Assembly: GCF_028640845.1 (NCBI RefSeq)
Contig: NC_080546.1
Span: forward strand, 71,839,051-71,903,050
Length of the DNA: 64,000 nt
Direction: 5' to 3'
Source of the DNA: Ahaetulla prasina
Lineage: Eukaryota; Chordata; Lepidosauria; Squamata; Colubridae
Shown piece by piece: positions 10,984-25,612 of the stretch (the first letter of the stretch is position 1; every line of letters starts with the position of its first letter). Position numbers and translations under genes: made by a program. The notes beneath the pieces are model-generated. The model saw nothing but the letters and a program-made list of their open reading frames with translations. It was not told the DNA's origin and did not search any database.

Positions 10984-13191
10984 GAGTTGGAAAGGACCTT
11001 GGAGGTCTTCTAGTCCAATCCCCTGCCCAGGCAGGAAACCCTACACTATTTCAGACAAATGGTTATCCAACATTTTCTTAAAATTTCCAGTGTTGGAGCA
11101 TTCACAACTTCTGCAGGCAAGTTGTTCCACTTATTAATTGTTCTGTCAGGAAATTTCTCCTTAGTTCTAAGTTGCATCTCTCCTTGATTAGTTTCCACCC
11201 ATTGCTTCTTGTCCTGCCTTCAAGTGCTTTGGAGAATAGTTTGACTCCCTCTTCTTTGTGGCAACCCCTGAGATATTGGAACACTGCTATCATGTCTCCC
11301 CTAGTCCTTCTTTTCATTAAATTAGGCATACCGAGTTCTTGCAACCGTTCTTCATATGTTTTAACCTCCAGTCCCCTAATGATCTTTGTTGCTCTTCTCT
11401 GCACTCTTTCTAGAGTCTCAACATCTTTTTTACATCGTGGTGACCAAACCTGAATGCAATATTCCAAGTGTGGCCTTACCAAGGCATTATAAAGTGGTAT
11501 TAACACTTCACATGATCTTGAATCTATCCTTCTGTTTATGCAGCCTAGAAGTGTACCGGCTTTTTTGGCAGCTGCAGTATACTGCTGGCTCGTATTTAGA
11601 TAGTTGTCCACTAGGACTCCAAGATCCTCCTCACAGTCACCACTATTGAGCAAGGTACCACATATACTGTACCTGTGCATTTTGTTTTTCTTGCATAAAT
11701 GTAGAATCTTACTGTTTTCAACATTGAATTTCATTTTGTTAGATAGTGCCCAATGTTCAAGTCTGTCAAGATCCTTCTGTATCTGAAGCCTATCTTCCGG
11801 AGTGTTGGCTATTCCTCCTAGCTTGGTGTTGTCTGCAAATTTGATGAGCTCTGCATCTATCCCCTTGTCCAAATCATTTATGAAGATGTTGAAGAGTACT
11901 GGGCCTAAAACAGCCTTGGGGTACCCCTCTGTATACTTCCCTCCATATAGATGCAGTTCCATTGAGGACTATACATTGATTGCAGTTGGTAAACCCGCTA
12001 CGAATCCATCTGGTGGTGATGCTGTCTAACCCACATTTTTCTATTTTATCTAGTAGTAAGTTATGGTCTACTTTGTCAAATACCTTAATAAAGTCCAAGT
12101 AAATTATATTGACAGGTCCACAGATTTGTTTGGCATGATCTGTTTTTGACAAACCCATGTTGGCTTTTGGTTATTACTTTGTTTGCTTCTAGGTGTTCAC
12201 TGATTCATTGCTTGATTATCTTTTCCAGAATCTTCCCTGGTATTGAGGTCAGGCTGATAGGTCTGTAGTTTCCTGGATCTATTTTTTCCCCCTTTTCTGA
12301 AGATGGGAACTACATCAGCTCTTTTCCAGTCCTCTGACAGTTTCCCAGTGCTATATTGAAAGATATAGTTCTGAGTTCCGAGATCTCATCTGCCAGTTCC
12401 TTCAGAACCTTGGGGTGTAGTCTAGGTGCTCCTGGTGATTTGAACTCGTCTAGGGTAGACAGATGTTCACTTACCATTTTCTTCCCTATTTTAACTTATG
12501 TTTCTAATCTGTTTTTGTAGTGCTGTTTTGATAGGTTGGACTGTTTTTTCCCCCTTTTCTGAAGATGGGAACTACATCAGCTCTTTTCCAGTCCTCTGAC
12601 AGTTTCCCAGTGCTATATTGAAAGATATAGTTCTGAGTTCTGAGATCTCATCTGCCAGTTCCTTCAGAACCTTGGGGTGTAGTCTAGCTGCTCCTGGTGA
12701 TTTGAACTCGTCTAGGATAGACAGGTGCTCACTTACCATTTTCTTCCCTATTTTAACTTGTGTTCCTAGTCTGTTTTTTGTGATGCTGTTTTTGATAGGT
12801 TGGACTGTTTTTTCCCTTTGTGTAAAGACAGATGCAAAAAATTAGTTAAGCAGTTTAACTTTCTCCCTGTTGCTTGTTACCTTCTTGCCACTTTCTCCCA
12901 GCAATGGACCAATTGTTTCCTTAACTTTTTTCTTGTTTTTAACATGTTGGAAGAAGCTTTTTTTGTTGTTGTTATTTTTTAATTTTGTTGCAAGCCTTTG
13001 TTCATTGTGAGCTTTAGATTTTCTCACTTCATCTTTGCAGGCTTGGGCTATTTGTTGATATTCTGCCTTAGTTATGTGCCCCTCTTTCTACTTTTTATAC
13101 TTATACTTTTTGTCTTTCAATTTGTCAGAGAGTTCTTTATGCAGCCATGCTGGTTTCTTTTGAGAGCTGTTATTTTTCTTCTTCTATATTA
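10984..13191 (-). mobile_element. CR1 LINE, 2.2 kb, reverse transcriptase region
   Basis: Minus-strand frames encode, in order: a lysine-rich region before RT (PAWLHKELSDKLK-like, KKSFFQHVKNKKKVKETIGP), KVLKELADEISEL, NIIYLDFIKVFDKVDHNLL, SIWREVYRGVPQG, VLFNIFINDLDKGID, KFADNTKLGGIANT (catalytic A-D-D changed to A-D-N), [19 protein letters not shown] and RRATKIIRG. The longest open piece is 286 residues (11102-11962). The 3' tail gttggaaaggaccttggagg ends at 10984. A direct duplication of about 262 bp (12282-12543 and 12544-12807) doubles part of the RT N-terminus. Non-functional. Confidence 0.92.
12282..12807 (-). repeat. Tandem duplication (262 + 264 bp) within CR1
   Basis: Two adjacent copies each starting ttttttcccccttttctga (second copy slightly changed) and covering the same CR1 codons. 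They differ by a handful of substitutions, so the duplication happened after insertion. Confidence 0.85.
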
Positions 13192-14233
13192 AGCAACTAC
13201 TATAATTACTCAGATTTAAGAGTAAAAATATATGAATTAAATTTCTTTTCTCTGAAAATTCTATAGACACTACAATAATATTTCAGGATTTATTTTTAGA
13301 TTTTAGGACATTAAAAGCTGCTGTCTACAGAAATCAGTTAGTGACCTCAGACATACATCCTTGTTTAACACTATATATTTAGACCTCAAATCAACAGCCC
13401 AACTTATTCCTTTTTGAATGAGACAAATACAATAGATATTGTTGAAATGAGATGCAGCTGACAGATGTTATATGTAATTTACTTTTGCTACATGTTGCAG
13501 AATTGCAGAAGCCACTTATACACCAAATGAATCAAAATAGCTTTTAGCCTTATCCTGCATTGCACAAAACAAAGAATAGGTACAAATCTAGAGATTCCTA
13601 GCATTCAGATCACATAACCTCTTTCTTGGTGGTAAGGCTCTGAGATGGAAAAAAAGCCTTTCTATTAGAAAATTATCTACTGAAGAGAATGCAAGTACTA
13701 GATAATTTCTGGCTTGCAGTGAATGAACAGATGAAAGGATTTAGAGAAGCTACTTCATTAATATTGCAGAATCACAGTTGCTGAATGTGCAAAGTGAGGA
13801 ACCAAATGTAATAGGTAGCAAAGATTAAAATATGTATAATCGATATTAATTCAGTATCAGATATAAAAGCCATCTAGAAATAAATGCAAAACTTTTTCCC
13901 AACTGTATTCAGAGAAATAATTTGAACTTTAGATTACCTGTATTAAAACAAGGCCAATATTTATTTATATGCTATGGCTCAGTGAATATTGTCATAACAT
14001 TGGAAACAATACTTTCTCACTAGAATGGGAAATATATTAAAAGTTGTTTTCTCATTTCAATGAAGCTGGTACTTCCAGATGGAAGGCCATTAAGACAATC
14101 TATTTTGACTTTATTGCACAATAAAAGCCTAAACTAAGCATATCTTGAATGTGAACAGTAATAATGAAATACTATTAATAGATCATAATAGTTTTGTGTG
14201 TAATATCTTTCTCATCCTCCACATGATCTAGAT
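13192..14233. other. FSTL5 intron, unassigned
   Basis: AT-rich sequence; I see no gene, exon or recognisable repeat. Confidence 0.5.
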
Positions 14234-14275
14234 CAGGGGTCACCAACCTTGGCAACTTTAAGGTTGGTGACCTTG
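14234..14275. mobile_element. Very short hAT MITE, 42 bp
   Basis: CAGGGGTCACCAACC ... GGTTGGTGACCTTG with an exact 8-bp target duplication atctagat (14226-14233, 14276-14283). Little more than two terminal repeats around ttggcaactttaa. Confidence 0.85.
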
Positions 14276-14514
14276 ATCTAGATGACTTACACATTAACTA
14301 CCTAAATGGAAAACATACTTGCTCTGATGATCCTTTGGAGATACAATGGCTCTTTGGCTGTCATCTGTTTGCTGAGATGTTATCTTTCGGGAGATGGATG
14401 TAGAATGTTCTAATGACCTTAATGACCACAATATTCTTATTGTGAACTTCTAAGAATAGGCATTTGAGATTGTGTAAAAGTGATAAGAAATAAATATATA
14501 GGTAAGATATAGCA

Positions 14515-14968
14515 TGTATAGAGTGGTTTTCCCAGTTGCAATTTATGGCTGTGAAAGTTGGACCATAAGAAAGGCTGAGCGCCAAAGAATTAAGGCCTTT
14601 GAACTCTGTGCTAGAGAAGACTCCTGCAAGTCCCTTGGACTACAAGGCGAACAAACAAGTTAGTCCTAGAGGAGATCAACCCTGACTGCTCTTTAGAAGG
14701 CCAGATCCTGAAGATGAAATTCAAATACTTTGGCCACCTAATGAGAAAGAAGGACTTACTGGAGAAGTGTCTAATGCTGGGAAAGATTGAGGCAAAAGAA
14801 TGAGGGGACGACAGACAATGAAGTGGCTGGATGGAGCCGTGTAGGCGTGAGCTTAAATGGACTCCAAAGGATGGTAGAGGACAGGAAGGCCTGGAGAGCC
14901 ATTGTCCATGGGATTGCAATGGGTCAGATATGACTTTGTAACTAACAACAACAGCAACAACAACAATA
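14515..14968 (+). mobile_element. BovB (RTE-clade) LINE 3' end
   Basis: Reads FPVAIYGCESWTIRKAERQR then AFELCAREDSCKSLG, the conserved C-terminus of BovB RT, with stops and frameshifts. The tail gggtcagatatgactttgtaactaacaac followed by (CAA)n is the BovB terminus shared with ruminants and with the Sauria SINE tail. 5'-truncated and dead. Confidence 0.88.
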
Positions 14969-15356
14969 GAGTGTAAGGGTCAAGGTGTTGGGATAGTACT
15001 AAGAAATGTAGATTCAGGTTCATAATTCACCTTGAAACTCGCTGTCTGATTTTGGACAAGTCCCAAATTTGTCAGACAATTATAAAATTATGGAAATCTC
15101 TCAGGAACACTACTTTGAATTCCTAGAAAAAAAGGTGGAGTATAAATGCAACCAAGAAAAAATAAGGAGATGATTTTTGATCTATTAAAGAATAAAATAT
15201 AAAATAGGAAATTTATTCATTGGATATCTTAAAATGATTTATCAGTTAAAGATTCAAGCTTACTTCTAATATTTATTTTGATAATCCATCATTTTTCATT
15301 GATGGTTCTGAAACCACTTACCACCCATTTTAGAGCAGGGCTGTCAAACTCCTGGC

Positions 15357-16361
15357 CAGGGGTGAAATCTAAAAATTTTCCCTACCGGTTCTGTGGGCAT
15401 GGCTTAATTGGTGGGTGTGGCTTGGTGGTCAGATGACTGGGTGGACATGGCCAATAACAATAAATAATAAAAATAATAAACAAAGTATACAAAACAATAA
15501 GAGGTACCAAAAACCAACTTTCACATTTTACACATATACAACACAACAGACTCACACACAATGTAAAAGCAGCTGCACTTCACCCAAAATGGCCCCTACA
15601 ACAAGCAGGAACCTCACACTTTCACACTTTACACACACACAACACAACACAACTGACTCACACACACACACACACAAAATGCCACATAAAGTTTTGTGAA
15701 ATTTTGTGTGTTTGTGTAGTTAGAGTGAAATACTACAGAAACACACCAAATCTCAGAAAGCTGCACAAATATTTTATTATTTTATTTTATTTATATTTTT
15801 TAGATCAGGGGTCTCCAAACTTAGTAACTTTAAGATTTGTGGACTTCAACTCCCAGAGTTCCTCAGCCAGCAAAGCAGGCAGATTGAGTTGCTCACTGAA
15901 GAGATGGATTGCAGGCAGGCAGATTCAATTGCTAGCTGATGCAACTGATGTAAAGCATGGCTTTGCCAGCTCAAAAGGAGCAGCAATAAGGTAAGTGGGG
16001 AGGGGGCTCTTAAAAGGATTGTTTTAACAAGCTCTTCAGCTGAAGAGCTTGTAGAAACCGTGTTTTTTAAGGTTCTGGTGATGAGGAACTCAGCTGGGAT
16101 CGCCAGAGGAGCCTTTTAAAACCTTTTTTTTGACAACCTCTTCAGCCGAAGAGGTTGTTAAAAAAAGAGTTTAAAGGGTTCTGACGATCCCAGCTGAGTT
16201 GCGGGATCATCAAAGGCTTTTTTTTTACTTTTAAAGGCATTTTTTTAGCTGAAGAAGGCAGGGGCGGGGCCAGGGATTTTTGCTACCGGTTCTCCGAACC
16301 ACCCGCCACCATCGCTACTGGATCGGGCGAGCCGGTCCAAACAAGAAGCATTTCACCCCTG
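15357..16361. mobile_element. hAT non-autonomous element, 1,005 bp, nested
   Basis: Ends CAGGGGTGAAATCT and GCATTTCACCCCTG with an exact 8-bp target duplication ctcctggc (15349-15356, 16362-16369). Both ends contain ctaccggttct. The interior holds CA-rich repeats, part of another hAT MITE (15806-15877) and palindromes such as caagctcttcagctgaagag at 16029. Open frames across it are incidental. Confidence 0.88.
15806..15877. mobile_element. hAT MITE, half copy
   Basis: Starts CAGGGGTCTCCAAAC and follows the 135-bp family (ttaagatttgtggacttcaa, cagccagcaaag), then stops; the other terminus is missing. A third level of nesting. Confidence 0.7.
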
Positions 16362-16483
16362 CTCCTGGCTCTTGGGCCAGATGCATCATGCACTGGCCAC
16401 ACCCACACCCACTTTAATGAAGGGGGAAAAATTCCCAATATAACATCTGACACCACCCTGATGATGTGAGTTTGGCATCCCTG

Positions 16484-17889
16484 CTTTAGAGGAACACACA
16501 TATCATCCCTATAAACTATGTGTTTTTCACAGAAGACATACGGGTTTTTTTTTGTAATTGGATCTCACTAAACAATAGAAGAACTATGAACTATTAATGA
16601 ATCACCATTTTATGTTTTGATTAATGAATTTATTTGGAGCACTTGTTAGGACTATATTTACTTTCTAAACAAAATAAAATAAAATAAAATTAATGCAGCA
16701 TCAATGTATACTTTAATTGTTAATATCTAAGTGTAATAAAAAAGCCAGCCAAAGTTATAAGACAGTAGGGTTCATGTAATGTGATGCTAAAGATAGTTTA
16801 ATTCAAACTTTACAAATAATTGCCACTTTATTAGATTAACACAATTTGTATGTTAAAATACAGAATAACAGAGTTGTAGATCATCTAGTCCAATTATTAT
16901 ATTATTAATATTTTATATTTTAATATTAAATTGGATTGGATTATCATTTCACTAGGAAGATTTTCTGAAATCAAGTGATTTACACAAGATATATGTTCTA
17001 GAATGGAAGTCATAATTACTTAGATTAAATTGAGATTAAAGTCACATTAAACACGCATTTTGTTCTGAAACTAAGGCTCCTATAGTTTGGTGCTTACCAA
17101 GAAATCTTTTTTATCATTAATTATTATGTGTTTAAATCTCAAGTTATGCTATGATTGTACACACATACACATATTCAGACTTCTAGGAAACACTGTATGT
17201 TAATCTCCCAATAGGCGATTCTACAGTATATTATTATGCCTAAAAAGGCTACTCTCAATTTTAAATGCAACTTTAATATAAGTGTTTCAAAGATTTGTTT
17301 CATGTTAATAGATTCAATTGTTGAAGAAATCAAAAGGATAAGAAATTGAAGTTTTGTATCTTTCACTTCAGCAAACTTGAATGAAAAAATACCGTGAGAA
17401 CCTTTATCATAGTCAGTAAAGCTAGTTTTCCCATGGCTCACTTTAATAGCACAATGAACGATATCTGTACTTCAAACGAACATTTCCAGGACTCTGATAA
17501 GAATGTGTGTGAGATTAGCACTTCATATTGGGAAAACTTTTACTTTAGTACATTCTGTAGAAAGAAAACATTTCAAAGCTTTTAAACCATAAAGATCATG
17601 TACTTAACATGCATTCATTTGTCAAGCAAAGTGACAACCATATAATTACAGCCAGTTTTTTAGAAAGGGCCTTCTAGTAGTGGCAGGACCCTTAGAATTG
17701 TGATATACAAATATATTAGAGATTTGTAAAGCAAGCCAAGTATCAGAGCTGATGGATCCTCAAGTACATTGGGGAACTTTACAATTGTCCAAAACTGCTA
17801 ATGAGAAACCTATATTATTGTTTTTACATTGGCCACTGAGTGTGTGTGTGAGATGGGCAATGATATAAGTTAATGCCCCCCAGTTTATT
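16484..17889. other. FSTL5 intron, unassigned
   Basis: AT-rich; a short (AAAAT)n at about 16670-16690. No gene or named repeat seen. Confidence 0.5.
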
Positions 17890-18048
17890 TGGCATCAGGG
17901 ATTGGTTTCGTGAAAAATAATTTTTCCATGGACTGGAAGGGGGAATGGTTTAGGTTTTGCTAGCCTGCTGCTAACCTCCAACTATGCAGCCCTGTTCCTA
18001 AGAGGCTGCGGACCAGTACTAGTCTGTGGTCCAGGGTGGGGGACCCCT
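17890..18048. mobile_element. hAT-derived repeat, one end
   Basis: ggattggtttcgtg, ccatggactgg, ctgttcctaagaggctgcgg, and the terminus gggggacccct resemble the outer element at 45958-46120 (ggaaccagtccctaatgcc, gattgggggctgctg). The left terminus is not found. Confidence 0.55.
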
Positions 18049-20373
<2,325 letters not shown>

Positions 20374-20425
20374 TTACTCATATTACTGGGATTATAAAAT
20401 TAAGTATATGGTGGGTTTTTTTTGC

Positions 20426-20665
20426 ATAATAGCAATAGCACTTAGACTTACATACTGCTTCAGAGTGCTTTCCAGCCCTCTCTAAGCAGTTTACAGAGTC
20501 AGCATATTGTCCCAACAATCTGGATCCTCATTTTACTGACCTTGGAAGGATGGAAGACTGAGTCAACCTTGAGCGGGTGAGAATCAAACTGATGAACTTC
20601 TGGCAGCCGGCAGTCAGCAGAATTAGCTGCAGTACTGCATTCTAACCACTGTAGCACCACATCTC
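20426..20665 (-). mobile_element. tRNA-derived SINE, old, minus strand
   Basis: On the minus strand: a head with gtggttagaatgcagtactg and ttctgctgactg, a central block ctcaaggttgactcagtctt, aaaatgaggatccagattgt, and a tail gtaaactgcttagagagggc ending in tctaagtgctattgctatt. The central block is shared with the SINEs at 38868 and 43986, but head and tail differ. It lies 96 bp from an FSTL5 acceptor. Confidence 0.75.
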
Positions 20666-20703
20666 TAATCTAACCCATTTATATTGTTTGTTCTTTCTTA
20701 TAA

Positions 20704-21090
20704 AGGTAGAACTCATTTAACAATTGGGACTGATAACTCCATCACTAAGCAACACAATCATAAAATGATATATTACAACTTATTATAACAATCCATCATT
20801 TTCAGATGCAGTCATTAAGCTAATCACCATGGGTCGTTCAGCATAAAGCTACCTACCACAACTTGTGTCTACCTTCCAGTCTCCCCATTGACTTTGCTTA
20901 TCAGAAGCCAGTTTTAAAACTTCAAATGGATTGTAAATGCACACTGGTTGCCAAAGATCTGGATTATGATCTTGTGACTGTGAGCATTCTATGATAGCCA
21001 AAATCTTGGAGACTGGTTGTACCTCTCCTTTTTTAGCACATGGTAAGTTTCAATGATTACTGAACAAGTGCTTACTAAGAGAGGATTACT
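20704..21090. mobile_element. Degenerate copy of the CAGGTAGT TIR element
   Basis: Retains aaggtagaactcatttaac at one end and aagagaggattactgta at the other, with internal cattgactttgct and tggttgccaaag matching the element at 6459-6848. Old and diverged; located in the short intron between two FSTL5 exons. Confidence 0.55.
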
Positions 21091-21231
21091 GTATTTTATT
21101 TTGAATAATATAAACTATGCCCACAATATGTGGTTTGTTAGTGAAAATTCACTTTCTCCTACTATTAGAATTTGGGAATAAAAATATGCTATACTATATA
21201 AATCCCAACATGCATATTTCAAAATAATTTA

Positions 21232-21582
<351 letters not shown>

Positions 21583-21651
21583 TTACTACAATAATCTATG
21601 ACAAGAACCATATTCATATATTATGTCAAAGAAAAGAACAATGGAATATGA

Positions 21652-22048
21652 TAACGCTCACACAGAGAGGGTCTTCTCAGGGTGCCATCCGCCAGGCAAT
21701 GTCGGCTGGCGGCCCCCAGGGGAAGATCCTTCTCTGTGGGGGCCCCTACTCTTTGGAATGAACTTCCCCCTGGTTTACGTCAAATACCTGACCTTCGGAC
21801 CTTTCGCCGCGAACTGAAAACATATCTGTTTGTTCGCGCGGGGCTTTCTTAAATTGTCTAGATTTCAAATTTTAAATTTTATTTAAGTCTTAAATTGGGG
21901 TTTTTTAGATTTTTAACCATTTTAATTTCGGCCACACTGTATAATAAGTTTTTTTAATTTACTTTTAATTGTACATTGTTTTTTTTTTTACCTTGGCTGT
22001 ACACCGCCCTGAGTCCTTCGGGAGAAGGGCAGTTTATAAATCTAATAA

Positions 22049-22051
<3 letters not shown>
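21652..22051 (+). mobile_element. L2-clade LINE 3' end
   Basis: 5'-truncated. Contains ggtcttctcagggtgccatc, tctgtgggggcccctac and ctgaccttcggacctttcgc, the C-terminal L2 codons, then a 3' UTR ending ctgtacaccgccctgagtcc and gggagaagggc. Confidence 0.87.

Positions 22052-22112
<61 letters not shown>
22050..22112. repeat. (AAT)n tail of L2
   Basis: About 21 AAT units directly after the L2 terminus. Confidence 0.95.
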
Positions 22113-22114
<2 letters not shown>

Positions 22115-23078
22115 TAACCCTACAGAGCTCTTTCAAACAATCAGATATATGATTTTTAGGTTTGCAAATAAGTCTTGATTTGATTCAGATCAGAGATCCA
22201 TGACTCAAGATTTTGATGGAGAGGCAAACTTTCTTGAGCTGAGTTCAGATTGGGAAAAGTCATTCTTTGAATATAAATAGCTGTGTACTGCAGTTACTTC
22301 ATTTTGGGAGAGAATCTGGTAAAAAGAGCAATGCATATTTATGACAGTTTCAGTTAAATATATCTAAAAGATTCCTATCAGTATTTTTAATACATAAACC
22401 CTATATCTGATAGGGAGAGCTAACAAAAACAAGGGAGAAATAACACAGCAGTCCTCAAATTATTCAGGAGGGAGCCTAACTTGTGCTCAATTGGTGTAGG
22501 AAATTTCTTACTACTACTTTACAAAACTGTTTTACAAATAAGAATTTACTTCTCCTTTTATGACTTTAAGAATAACCACTGACATAACCCCTGTGGGCCA
22601 ACGTGTTCTACTGTCTCTGTTTACTGATTGTTGAGCTTGGACATCCTCATCATTGGAACAAAATTTACTATTGACTCACTTTTATGTAATATGGAGCTTT
22701 GTGGCTCTAGTAACTGGCTTTTGGTGACATGGGAGTTAATGTAGATTACACTTTCAGCAACAAAGTTGTTGTTTAGCTAATTAGCAGAAGCAAGGAAGCA
22801 GGCCAGCATAATGAGATGGCACTGATGAGATAGCATGTAGAAAGTGGTACTTTAGCTTTTTCCATCCCATTTTTGTATCTCCAAACCTGTTATCCATTCA
22901 TTTATATTTCATACCTGCCTCAATCATGCAGAATTTAAAAGCACAATTACATCATAAATTAGCGATCAGTCCATAATCTTAGTGTTGACAATTGCAAACA
23001 CCCAGTTTGCAGGGAGAGTATAGAAATATAACAAATCATTAGAATACTGCTCAAGAGACATTGAAATTTACTACAGGG
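22113..23078. other. FSTL5 intron, unassigned
   Basis: No gene or named repeat recognised. Confidence 0.5.
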
Positions 23079-24888
23079 ACGTGCTGAGGAGTTTAACGGT
23101 TATCTATACGATAAAATCGTTCAGCTTCGGGACGGGTTGGACCAAGATTGCGGTGACTCAGGTGAGGCGTCCGAGGGTGGTCTTGGTGACATTGTCTGGG
23201 ATGAGTTTGACCCTGTGGCTCCCGAGGACATGGACAGGTTGTTGGGTAGACTGAATGCCACCACGTGTTTACTGGACCCGTGCCCCTCCTGGCTGGTGCT
23301 GGCCACTCAGGAGGTGACACGAGGCTGGCTCCAGGCGATTACGATCGCTTCTTTGGTGGAGGGCATCTTTCCGGCCGCCTTGAAAGAGGCGGTGGTGAGA
23401 CCCCTCCTTAAGAAGCCTTCCCTGGACCCGGCTGTTTTAGGTAATTATCGTCCGGTCTCAACCTTCGCGGCGAAGGTTGTAGAAATATGGTGGCATATCA
23501 GTTTCCCCTGCACCTGGATGAAACTGTCTATCTAGACCCGTTCCAGTCCGGTTTCCGGCCGGTTACAGCACAGAGGCGGCTTTGGTCGCGTTGGTGGATG
23601 ATCTCTGGAGGGCCAGGGATAGGGGTTGTTCCTCTGCCCTGGTCCTATTAGACCTCTCAGCGGCTTTCGATACCATCGACCATGGTATCCTGCTGCGCTG
23701 GCTGGAGGGATTGGGAGTGGGAGGCACCGTTTATCGGTGGTTCTCCTCCTATCTCTCCGACCGGTCGCAGTCGGTGTTGACAGGGGCAGAGGTTGACCCG
23801 GCGCCTCACTTGTGGGGTGCCGCGGGGTCGATCCTCTCGCCTTCTGTTCAACATCTACATGAAGCCGCTGGGTGAGATCATCAGTGGTTTCGGTGAGGTA
23901 TCAGCTGTATGCGGATGACACCCAGCTGTACCTTTCACGCGGACCACCCCAACGAAGCTATCGAAGTGCTGTCCGGTGTCTGGAGGCTGTACGGGTCTGG
24001 ATGGGGAGAAACAGGCTCAAGCTCAATCCCTCCAAGACAGAGTGGCTGTGGATGCGGCATCCCGGTACAGTCAGCTAAATCCGGCTGACCATCGGTGGCG
24101 AGTCATTGGCCCCGATGGAGGGTGCGCAACTTAGCGTCCTCCTGGATGAGCGGCTGTCTTTGGAAGATCATTTGGCCGTCTCCAGGAGAGCGTTTACCAG
24201 GTTCGCCTGGTGCGCCAGTTCGCCTTTCTGGACCGGGATGCCCTGTGCACAGTCACTCACGCCTCGTGACGTCTCGCCTGGATTACTGCAATGCTCTCTA
24301 CATGGGGCTCCCCTTGAAGGGCATCCGGAGGCTGCAGTTAGTCAGAATGCGGCTGCGGGTGATAGAGGAGCCCTCGTGGCTCCCGTATAACACCATCCTG
24401 CGCAGACTGCACTGGCTACCTGTGGCCTTCGGGTGCGCTTCAAGGTTTTGGTGACCACCTTTAAAGCGCTCCATGGCATAGGGCGGGTTATCTGGGACCG
24501 CCTACTGCTACCGAATACCTCTCACCGACCCGTGCGCTCTCACAGAGGGACTCCTCAGGGTGCCGTCAGCGAGGCAATGTCGTCTGGCGGCGCCCAGGGA
24601 AGGGCCTTCTCTGTGGGGCTCCCACCCTCTGGAATGAACTGCCCCAGGACTTCGTCAGCTTCGGACCTTGGACCTTCCGCATGAGCTTAAAACATACCTA
24701 TTTAACTGCAGGACTGAGTTAGTTTTTAGTTTGTGGGTTTTAACTTGGGTTTTAATTTTTTATATTTTTAATTATTAGGCTTTTGAATAAGTTTTTTAAT
24801 TGTTTTTAGAATTGTATTTATTGCTTTTAAATGCCTGTAAACCGCCCTGAGTCCTTTGGGAGATAGGGCGGTATATAAATATAAACAA

Positions 24889-24919
<31 letters not shown>
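23079..24919 (+). mobile_element. L2-clade LINE, RT region to 3' end, frameshifted
   Basis: Reads AEELNGYLYDK-like codons, DMDRLLGRLNATTCLLDPCP (the pre-RT segment), NYRPVS, then LVLLDLSAAFDTIDHGILLR (RT), YQLYADDTQLYLS (catalytic A-D-D), RNRLKLNPSKTEWLWM and FKALHGIGRVIWDR. Spread over several frames. GC-rich against the AT-rich intron. Ends with aaaccgccctgagtcctttg and an (AAAT)n tail to 24919. Confidence 0.9.
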
Positions 24920-24920
<1 letters not shown>

Positions 24921-25318
24921 AATATAGCATTTACTATAGATAAATACTCCCACAGTAATTAAAGACACTGAGGGGATTAAGGATTGGACAAATTTGGATA
25001 CACTGTTAACAGGTTCAAAATAAGCATTGATTAGAAAAGGTTGTAACCATAATTTTAAAACAGGGGAAAAAAATCAGTTTTGCAAATGAGAGGTCAGACC
25101 ATAATGTAAAACGGAAGGGTTCATAGTTTAAACCCAAAGCAATATTATACCTGGGAAAGAAGCAATTTTATAAACTAAAGAAACCTGAAAGGAAAACACC
25201 TAGATAAAGAGACTTAAAACCTATTATCAGTCTTAAAACCCAAACCTCTAAAGATTGAAAGCAAAGAAAGACTGATACATAAAGATAAAAAAAGTCCCTG
25301 TGGCTTTTATTTCACTAC

Positions 25319-25612
25319 TTGTTGCTGACTATAGGGACGACTCTGCGTTTCAAGGCCATTGAGCCAGCATTGTCCAAAGACATTTCTGCAGTCATGTGGC
25401 TAGCATGATGTCACAGAACACTGTTACCTTCCTATCAAAGTGGTACCTATTTATCTACTCACATTTGCATGCATTGCAACTGCTAGGTTGGCAGGAGCTG
25501 GCGCGACAATAGGAGCTCATCCCATTGCATGGCACTTGAGTCTCCAACCTAGGCTGCTGGCTTTGCAGCTGACAAGTCCAGTGTCTTAACTGTGGACCAC
25601 TGCACAACCACA
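25319..25612 (-). mobile_element. Sauria SINE, diverged, minus strand
   Basis: Inverted order of gccattgagccagc, tcatgtggctagcatga, gttaccttcctatca, ctgctaggttggcaggagct and gtgtcttaactgtggaccac, matching the intact copies at 33912 and 34690. The RNA polymerase III box region is degraded. Confidence 0.78.

Larger units (their letters stand above)
15336..16483. mobile_element. hAT MITE (CAGGGCTGTCAAACT family), outer of a nest
   Basis: Outer element with ends CAGGGCTGTCAAAC and TTTGGCATCCCTG, flanked by ttttagag / ctttagag (15328-15335, 16484-16491; 7 of 8 match). Its own sequence is only about 140 bp; the rest is a second hAT element at 15357-16361. Confidence 0.82.

Noticed and set aside
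10792..11013. CRISPR-like or satellite array at the CAA repeat
   Set aside because: It is a plain trinucleotide microsatellite at a CR1 terminus, without spacers or a longer unit.
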